The position numbers were made by a program, and so were the translations under genes. Under the pieces are notes generated by a model that did not search any database, was not told where the DNA came from, and saw only the letters and a list, made by a program, of their open reading frames with translations. A stretch of 7,073 nt of DNA from Parachlamydiaceae bacterium. Its GTDB lineage: Bacteria; Chlamydiota; Chlamydiia; Chlamydiales; Parachlamydiaceae. Of this stretch, positions 1 to 5,551 are shown one piece after another. The stretch is from positions 1 to 7,073 of the forward strand of contig JACDDG010000121.1 in NCBI GenBank assembly GCA_013817115.1, read 5' to 3'. Within the stretch, counting starts at the first letter, position 1; every line of letters begins with the position of its first letter.

Positions 1-62
1 CGATTAAGCGATCAAAAATGACCCCATATTATAATATTAGGTTGTTTTTGATCGCTTAATCG
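1..62. repeat. Long near-perfect palindrome (18-bp arms) downstream of gspF
   Basis: The left arm CGATTAAGCGATCAAAAA (1-18) is exactly complementary in reverse to the right arm at 45-62. The 26-nt centre continues the symmetry: ACC at 21-23 pairs with GGT at 40-42, and ATATTATAATAT at 26-37 is a perfect 12-bp palindrome, so only a few central positions fail to pair. As RNA this would be one long hairpin on either strand. There is no T-run after either outer arm; the T-run (45-49) lies inside the stem, so it is not a textbook intrinsic terminator, although an A-tract/T-tract flanked inner hairpin could stop transcription from either side. It lies 76 bp past the gspF stop. It could be a terminator, an RNA-stability or processing element, or a dispersed palindromic repeat. 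The repeat may extend beyond the left edge. Confidence 0.85.
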
Positions 63-138
63 CGGGAGCTTTCTCTTTGCCAAAATCCAAAATTTGGACG
101 CACTTCGGTATAAAGCCCTGGCTAAATTGCGGACTCGC

Positions 139-1323
139 TTACATTGAAAACGAACTCATATCTGTCATAGGTAGCAAAATGGCTAATAATACCAAGGCAA
201 TCACAGATCCCATGAAGATCAGAATCACTGGTTGAGAAAGCGCCATCAGACGATCAATTGTTTTTTCGATGTCTTCTTCATAAACATCCGCAATTTTATT
301 GAGCATGGTCACAGTGCTCCCAGATTCTTCTCCTACAGTTAGCATCCGTGCAACCATTTTGGGTATTACCTTTGAGCGCATCAATTCATTCCCTAGGGAA
401 CTTCCTTCAATAATTTTAGTTTCGGCCTGTTGGATTTCCTCCTCAACGACCACATTGCCGACAACTTCCCGTGCTAAACGTAATGATTCAATCATAGTCA
501 AGCCCCCAATTTGCAGGGTGCCCATTGTGCGACAAAAGCGAGCAACTGCAGCTTGCACAATCAATGTTTTGGCAATTGGAACTTTTATTAGAGTGCGTTG
601 CAGCCAAAGTGCACCTTTGGGGGATCTCAATCGACTGATCCCAAAGTAGCCAAGTGCTGCAATAACGGGCACATAGATCCACCAGTAATCTTTGACAAAA
701 TGGCTGAAATTAATCACAGTCGCAGTAAAACCATTCAACTCTCTGCCGGCAAAAATACCTTCAATCGCCGGAACAACAAATCCTAACAGCATGCCAATAA
801 TAAGCAAAGAAAAGGCTGCAAGAACTCCGGGATAGATCATGGCAGTGATGATTTGCTTTCTAAGCTTATTTTCTTTTGTAAGCAATTCGCTCAATTTTTC
901 TAAAACCACATCCAATGCGCCCGCAGATTCACCAGCAGCGATCATTGAGCAGTACAGACGATCGAAGCTTTTGGGATATCCGGTCAGAGCTTCGGAAAGA
1001 GATTTTCCAGCCTTAAGCTGATCGCATAAACTTAGGATGATTCGATGATAAGGTTCTCCACGGTATTGTTCTTCAAGCGCGGATAAGCTCTGATAGAGGG
1101 GAACCCCTGCATTTACCAATTGTGAAAGTTGCAATGTAAAAGTCTGCAATACGTCGCCGCGAAGATTCTGTTTAGAAGTTACAGAAGCCTTTGTTGTCAG
1201 ATTACTGACCATTAACCCCTGATCGCGCAACTTATTTTTGGCATCGTTTTCATCGTTAGCTTCGATAAAGCCTGTCCGCTTTTTGCCTGATGTTTCGAGA
1301 GCTTGATATTGATATAGAGCCAT
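139..1323 (-). CDS. gspF: Type II secretion inner-membrane platform protein GspF
   Basis: This is a 394-aa member of the GspF/PilC family, the polytopic inner-membrane protein at the centre of the assembly platform that couples the GspE ATPase to pseudopilus extension. Length is normal for the family. The short N-terminal region (about 1-45, with an early Y-x-Y-x-A-L-x-x-x-G-K pattern) is typical. Two homologous cytoplasmic helical domains follow, about 60-160 and 263-360, each carrying the family's G-E-x-(S/A)-G turn (AAGESAG at 129-135 and GEESG at 331-335). Three hydrophobic segments, about 164-187, 213-232 and 365-386, match the usual three-helix topology. The ATG at 1323 follows an AAGGA with 9-nt spacing and begins with the conserved MALYQYQAL-type start. 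It lies 76 nt after gspE on the same strand, so it is probably co-transcribed. No pseudopilin gene follows within the visible 138 nt. A PilC of a type IV pilus is the alternative, but the secretin-ATPase-platform order favours Gsp. Confidence 0.95.
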   Translation of the reverse strand: MALYQYQALETSGKKRTGFIEANDENDAKNKLRDQGLMVSNLTTKASVTSKQNLRGDVLQTFTLQLSQLVNAGVPLYQSLSALEEQYRGEPYHRIILSLCDQLKAGKSLSEALTGYPKSFDRLYCSMIAAGESAGALDVVLEKLSELLTKENKLRKQIITAMIYPGVLAAFSLLIIGMLLGFVVPAIEGIFAGRELNGFTATVINFSHFVKDYWWIYVPVIAALGYFGISRLRSPKGALWLQRTLIKVPIAKTLIVQAAVARFCRTMGTLQIGGLTMIESLRLAREVVGNVVVEEEIQQAETKIIEGSSLGNELMRSKVIPKMVARMLTVGEESGSTVTMLNKIADVYEEDIEKTIDRLMALSQPVILIFMGSVIALVLLAILLPMTDMSSFSM

Positions 1324-1332
1324 AAAATGCAG

Positions 1333-1337
1333 TCCTT
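1333..1337 (-). promoter_or_regulatory. Ribosome binding site of gspF
   Basis: On the minus strand AAGGA stands 9 nt before the gspF ATG (1321-1323). It is the clearest Shine-Dalgarno sequence in the cluster and supports this start. Confidence 0.7.
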
Positions 1338-1376
1338 AGATCCTGGAGTTTGGACAATAGCAAAGTTCAGTCTCCT

Positions 1377-1405
1377 ATCTATCTGGTGTTTCGCACCAGT
1401 TAGAT
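1377..1405 (-). promoter_or_regulatory. Hairpin spanning the gspE stop codon
   Basis: On the minus strand, ATCTA (1401-1405) pairs with TAGAT (1377-1381) and CTGGTG (1394-1399) pairs with CACCAG (1383-1388). One A-A mismatch separates the two stem parts and the loop CGAAA has 5 nt. The mismatched nucleotide at 1400 and the lower stem include the gspE TAA stop (1400-1402). No U-run follows, so it does not look like a terminator. It could be an mRNA processing or stability element that sets gspF output relative to gspE, or a translational effect on readthrough of the gspE end. The pairing is seen; the role is inference. Confidence 0.6.
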
Positions 1406-3040
1406 CTCTTCTTCGACTCCGCGTGTCGCACGCAATATTTCGCTAACGGTGGTCAAACCTTGGCGCACAAGTTCTGCTCCGTGAGCAATCAGGGACACCA
1501 TTCCCCCTTCAAGGGCCAGTCTACGTAATTCTACAGCATCTGGACTTTTGACAATTTGTTTTTTAAGCGCATTAGTCAAAGGCATGAGCTCGTAAATACC
1601 CTTTCGACCTTTGTATCCTGACTCATAACAAATCGCGCATCCCTTGCCCTTATAAAGCAAACCATCTGGAAGATCTTCGCGAATTAAGCCAATGCTTTGC
1701 AGTTCTTTTTCTAAAGGCTCATATCCCTCTTTGCAAGTGGGGCAAATTCCTCGGACAAGACGCTGCGCAAAAACTCCGACCAGAGATGAAGAAAGTAGGT
1801 AAGGTTCAATTCCCATATCTACCAACCGAGTAATAGCAGAAGGGGCATCGTTAGTGTGGAGAGTGCTGATGACAAGATGCCCTGTCAACGCAGCTTGAAT
1901 GGCAATTGCAGCAGTTTCAACGTCACGAATTTCCCCGATCATTATAATGTCCGGATCTTGTCGCAAAATATGTCTAAGGCCAGAGGCAAAGTCCAATTTA
2001 ATTTTAGGTTGCACTCCGATCTGTGCAATTCCATGGAGATTGTATTCCACAGGATCTTCAATAGTCATAATGTTGGTTTCATCGCTACAAATCTCGCAGA
2101 TGGCACTATAAAGCGTAGTCGTTTTACCTGACCCCGTGGGGCCGGTTGCAAGTACAATTCCTTCGGGCTGTGAGATAAGACGCTTGAATTCTTCCAAAGT
2201 TGCCGGCATCATCCCTAATTTGTCGAGACCCAGCACCACATTCCCTTTGTCGAGAATACGCATGACGATCCGTTCACCGCCTGCAACAGGCACCGTACTG
2301 ACGCGAAAGTCGATTTCTCGACGTCCCATTTTAAGTTTAATGCGCCCGTCTTGTGGAAGTCGATGTTCAGCAATATCCATTCTAGACATGACCTTAATGC
2401 GTGTAATCAATTGAGTCTGATATTCGGTAGCAGGAGCATGTCGATTTTGCAAGACGCCATCGATACGATAACGAACGCGCATCCGATCTTCAAAAGGTTC
2501 AAAGTGGATATCCGAAGCCCGCTGTTGAATCGCTTCCGTAAGAATTAAATTTAGGAGTTTGATGATCGGAGCTTGGCCAGCACGCTCATCTAGTAAATCG
2601 TAAACTTCTAGCGCATCATCAGAGAGCTCTTCTATGGCTCGGTCACCCATATGAGCAATAAGTTGTGACGCGGCCCCCAGTTCTTGGTTATAGCACTCAT
2701 TAATGGCATTTAGAATGGTCTCTTTGGGACTGAAAACCGCCTTGACCTGGTGCTCCAGCATTAAAGCGAGCTCTTCCAATGGCTCTAAATTAAGAGGGTC
2801 GGCAACTGCCACTAAGATCGTGTTTTCTTCAAGTTTGAATGGCAAAACCATGTGTCTTTTTGCGAACGAATAGGGAACTTTTTTGTAATACTCACGTGGT
2901 AGCTGAAAGTCATGAAGAATGGGATAGATAGTCATACCAAACTTTTCTGCTAGAGCTAATGCATGTTCATCTCCACCGAGCATCCCTTGGCGGAGTATTT
3001 CTTCCGAAAAACTCTTTTGAGGGGTATTAGTTTCTTCCAT
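1400..3040 (-). CDS. gspE: Type II secretion assembly ATPase GspE
   Basis: This is a cytoplasmic hexameric ATPase of the GspE/PilB family that powers pseudopilus assembly through GspF. From the ATG at 3040 it has 546 aa. An N-terminal MshEN/GspE-N-like domain occupies about 30-120. The ATPase core shows an early arginine-rich region (about 173-200, SDIHFEP...RYRIDG), the R-L-P-Q-D-G-R stretch at 227-233, Walker A GPTGSGKT at 300-307, the Asp box IEDPVEY at 327-333, Walker B ending in IGEIRD at 368-373 (Glu370), and the His box TGHLVISTLHTNDA at 386-399. A zinc-binding pair CPTC (433-436) and CAIC (468-471) is present, as in GspE/PilB assembly ATPases and unlike the PilT retraction ATPases. 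The frame stays open up to an ATG at 3142, but that adds 34 basic residues with no family likeness and overlaps gspD by 116 nt; the ATG at 3040 overlaps it by only 14 nt and is preceded by AAAGAGG. Confidence 0.96.
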   Translation of the reverse strand: MEETNTPQKSFSEEILRQGMLGGDEHALALAEKFGMTIYPILHDFQLPREYYKKVPYSFAKRHMVLPFKLEENTILVAVADPLNLEPLEELALMLEHQVKAVFSPKETILNAINECYNQELGAASQLIAHMGDRAIEELSDDALEVYDLLDERAGQAPIIKLLNLILTEAIQQRASDIHFEPFEDRMRVRYRIDGVLQNRHAPATEYQTQLITRIKVMSRMDIAEHRLPQDGRIKLKMGRREIDFRVSTVPVAGGERIVMRILDKGNVVLGLDKLGMMPATLEEFKRLISQPEGIVLATGPTGSGKTTTLYSAICEICSDETNIMTIEDPVEYNLHGIAQIGVQPKIKLDFASGLRHILRQDPDIIMIGEIRDVETAAIAIQAALTGHLVISTLHTNDAPSAITRLVDMGIEPYLLSSSLVGVFAQRLVRGICPTCKEGYEPLEKELQSIGLIREDLPDGLLYKGKGCAICYESGYKGRKGIYELMPLTNALKKQIVKSPDAVELRRLALEGGMVSLIAHGAELVRQGLTTVSEILRATRGVEEEI

Positions 3041-5531
3041 TGTATTCACAAGCCTCTTTATCAACAAAACGGTCAGGTTCTTTTCCAAATAGCAAACGCA
3101 TCGTTTGGTATAAGTAGCGGTTTTCTTCAGCATCTCTAGCATCGCGAAGAGCCTTCATAAAGTAAGGCAAATCGCCTGGGCGTCGCGCCATTTCTTCCAT
3201 CTTGATAGCTTCGAGGTCGCAAAGAGGCTCGCTTGCAATTTTGGCTGTAAGAAACAAGAATGTTTCTACAGAAGTCTCTCTTAACGCTGTATTACTAAAG
3301 AGCTTTCCAAAACCTGGAATATCACCAAGAAAAGGCACTGAAGTAACAGAGTCTTGAGTATCTTTACGACGGAAGCCACCAATGATGACTGTTTGACCAT
3401 CTGCAATGCGTGCAATGTTTTTGAGGGTCCTACGGATAACTCGAGGGCGATTATTGATGTCAGAGACAACCGTTTCAAATTTAACATCGGAATCTAATGT
3501 AATGTAGTCGATGCCGTCTCCAAGAGAACTATCATGATCGTGTAAATGGATTGTTGGAATTACATTGATTTGAATACCATAGCGGGCTCTTGCAAAAGAT
3601 TCTTGCAAAGTGGCTGTACCTGAGTTCGGTATAATAAAAGTTCCTACGCTGACAGAAATTTCTTCTTCAAATTCGATCTTGGCTTCAGTCTCATTCATAG
3701 CCAAGACCGAAGGGCTGGCGCTAATGCGAACGTCATCGCGTGAGATCAGAAAATGGTAAGCAATGTCAAAAGCCGGCAATCCTCCGCATGTTGGAGCGCG
3801 TCTAACAATGAAGTCTGTTATTCCCGGAACAGTTCCTGAAAAACCAGGAAGGACATTAAACAGAAGATCGGTTGAATTAACTTGAGAAGCTGCTGATCCT
3901 AGTTTTAGAAGGTTAAGTCCAATATTATTTTCATTTGCGATCACTTGCTCAACAAGCATCACTTCGATTTGCACCATTCTTTTTGGTACGTCCAGCCTTT
4001 TGATTAGGTTTTTTATTTCGGCAACGAGATCAGCTTCAATAACCATGATCAACGATCCGGTTTTAAGGTCGACTAAAAAGTTATTGCGCCCCTGATTAGG
4101 AGGCTGACGAGGTGCGCGTCGATCTTCGGGATTATTTAGGTAGTTGGCGCTAGACAAAAAGCCAGTGTCATTGACGACACCAAGAGGGATTTTAGGAATA
4201 GCTTCAACAGCATCAATGATACCCTCTTGAATCTGTTCGCGACGTTGGCTGATGCCTTCATCAGACATCAAAAATCGTTCTTCCTCTCTTCCGGTACCTG
4301 TTTCGATCATCAGCTCGTAGATGCGATATAAAATTTGAGCTAACTCTTCCGGATCTGAATGCTTTACATGATACCAAACGATTTCTTTCTTTCTCGTTTC
4401 CCCGATTTGATCTTCAACTTGTTTTACGATTTCTTCAGCTTTTCGAATCTCTTCTTTGGTTCCGACCAAGAAAATAGCTTGGGCAATATCTTTTAGTGCG
4501 ATAATTTTGAGAGTAGAAGCTCCGCGAACTTGAGGTCCACCTTGTCGTTTTCTCTCCGATCCTTGAGGTTGATCTCCATCCGTAGGCTTAGGGAATGAGT
4601 CTTCTGAATCTCCGTCACCTTCAATGGACTCAAAGAGAGCTGCAAGAACACTTGCCATCTCTTCAACTTCAACTTTACGTACTTTGATAGCTTTGTACTC
4701 ACGATCGCCGCGATGAGTGCTAACGAAATCAAAAATTTTTAACAGTTCTTTGATTTCAGCAACATTTCCGATGATTAAAAGATCCCGTCCGATCATTTGC
4801 AGGGCAGTCGTGTTTGGATTGATGAATTTGTCGAGAAAAAACCAAATGCGTTTAGCTTCGGAAGCATCTGGACGGATGACAAAAACAACACGCTCTCTTG
4901 CAGGAAATAGCTCTAAATCTTCGCGTTTTGCAGTAATCAAGCGGGGATTCGAAAGATCATTATTGATGATATAAAGTTCTCGCACATAGGGATTCAGTTG
5001 TCGAATTCCGACACCACTTTGATTGAGGATGAATTCGAGAACCTCATCCCAAGATGAACGAGGGATCGGCAGATTGGAATCCAAACTGATTTTCATAGTT
5101 GAAATGTCGGGTGAGGTAACGTAGAGGTAGTTGTAGGAGCCGAAATCATTTACTAATTGACCGATAGTTGTGTCAGGTTGATTCCATAGGGCATAATCAG
5201 CCTCTTTAGATCCTGAGACAGCTCTTAGGTGCCAATTTTCTTGTAAGGCAAGGATTTTAGTTTTAATCGATTTAACTCTTGCCAGAAGAGGAGCATAGTT
5301 GTTTTCAGGAGCCTTTTCCGCATAAAGAATTTGAATTTTAGCATAAAGCTTGCTAAGTTCATCCTGAAGATTAATTATTTCATTGTTAGTTTGTTGTAAT
5401 AGCGATTTCAATTCAGGCGAGAGATCATCGCTACCAGAGGAGATGCCGGCCTTTTTTTCGGCTATTGTCTGGCAGTGCAGTTGGCCTATTGGCAAGGAAA
5501 TAAGAGCTAGTAAAAGTAATAATCTCATCAT
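3027..5531 (-). CDS. gspD: Type II secretion outer-membrane secretin GspD
   Basis: This 834-aa protein would form the multimeric outer-membrane channel. It opens with a signal peptide (about 1-20, poly-Leu core; the C20 context QLHC is not a good lipobox). A predicted coiled coil follows (about 40-100). Next come an N0-like region (about 110-200), N1 (about 212-272), N2 (about 278-375) and N3 (about 384-515). The C-terminal secretin barrel (about 517-766) includes the gate-like LPGFSGTVPG (561-570), the conserved ISASPSVLAMN (603-613) and DGQTVIIGGF (711-720), and the secretin signature VPFLGDIPGFGKLF (732-745). N2 carries a charged low-complexity insert (about 304-338) and N3 a long one (about 408-482). 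A 68-aa tail follows the barrel (767-834). The family is usually about 650-760 aa, so this one is long. Two adjacent ATGs (5531 and 5528) are possible; a weak GAG at 5535-5537 fits the second slightly better. It lies 20 nt after the upstream gene and overlaps gspE by 14 nt. A pilus secretin PilQ is less likely. Confidence 0.94.
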   Translation of the reverse strand: MMRLLLLLALISLPIGQLHCQTIAEKKAGISSGSDDLSPELKSLLQQTNNEIINLQDELSKLYAKIQILYAEKAPENNYAPLLARVKSIKTKILALQENWHLRAVSGSKEADYALWNQPDTTIGQLVNDFGSYNYLYVTSPDISTMKISLDSNLPIPRSSWDEVLEFILNQSGVGIRQLNPYVRELYIINNDLSNPRLITAKREDLELFPARERVVFVIRPDASEAKRIWFFLDKFINPNTTALQMIGRDLLIIGNVAEIKELLKIFDFVSTHRGDREYKAIKVRKVEVEEMASVLAALFESIEGDGDSEDSFPKPTDGDQPQGSERKRQGGPQVRGASTLKIIALKDIAQAIFLVGTKEEIRKAEEIVKQVEDQIGETRKKEIVWYHVKHSDPEELAQILYRIYELMIETGTGREEERFLMSDEGISQRREQIQEGIIDAVEAIPKIPLGVVNDTGFLSSANYLNNPEDRRAPRQPPNQGRNNFLVDLKTGSLIMVIEADLVAEIKNLIKRLDVPKRMVQIEVMLVEQVIANENNIGLNLLKLGSAASQVNSTDLLFNVLPGFSGTVPGITDFIVRRAPTCGGLPAFDIAYHFLISRDDVRISASPSVLAMNETEAKIEFEEEISVSVGTFIIPNSGTATLQESFARARYGIQINVIPTIHLHDHDSSLGDGIDYITLDSDVKFETVVSDINNRPRVIRRTLKNIARIADGQTVIIGGFRRKDTQDSVTSVPFLGDIPGFGKLFSNTALRETSVETFLFLTAKIASEPLCDLEAIKMEEMARRPGDLPYFMKALRDARDAEENRYLYQTMRLLFGKEPDRFVDKEACEYNGRN
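3053..3059 (-). promoter_or_regulatory. Probable ribosome binding site of gspE, inside gspD
   Basis: AAAGAGG on the minus strand lies 12 nt before the ATG at 3040, a rather long spacing. An in-frame GTG at 3047-3049 is only 3 nt away and too close. The motif sits in the last codons of gspD, which suggests translational coupling. It helps choose the 3040 start over the one at 3142. Confidence 0.45.
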
Positions 5532-5551
5532 TATCTCGAGGGGTTTTGATA

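Noticed and set aside
30..35. TATAAT in the centre of the palindrome as a promoter -10 box (on both strands)
   Set aside because: No -35-like hexamer or TGn extension lies at the proper distance on either strand; the match follows from the AT-rich palindromic centre.
1..59. Plus-strand frames from the left edge that stop at 19-21 and 57-59, possible end of a convergent gene
   Set aside because: They are at most 18 codons, lie within the palindrome and carry no recognisable sequence.
86..98. TCCAAA-A-TTTGGA small palindrome in the gap after gspF as a terminator
   Set aside because: The loop would be too tight, the stem is short and AT-rich, and no T-run follows on the minus strand.
1400..3040. 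GspE as a PilT-type retraction ATPase
   Set aside because: The N-terminal GspE domain and the paired CxxC zinc motif are features of assembly ATPases and are lacking in PilT.
1400..3142. GspE read as 580 aa from the ATG at 3142
   Set aside because: The 34 extra residues are Lys/Cys-rich with no similarity to the family, and overlap gspD by 116 nt. The ATG at 3040 is the better start.
3027..5531. GspD as a lipoprotein secretin because of Cys20
   Set aside because: The residues before the cysteine (Q-L-H) do not fit a lipobox, which needs a small residue at -1.
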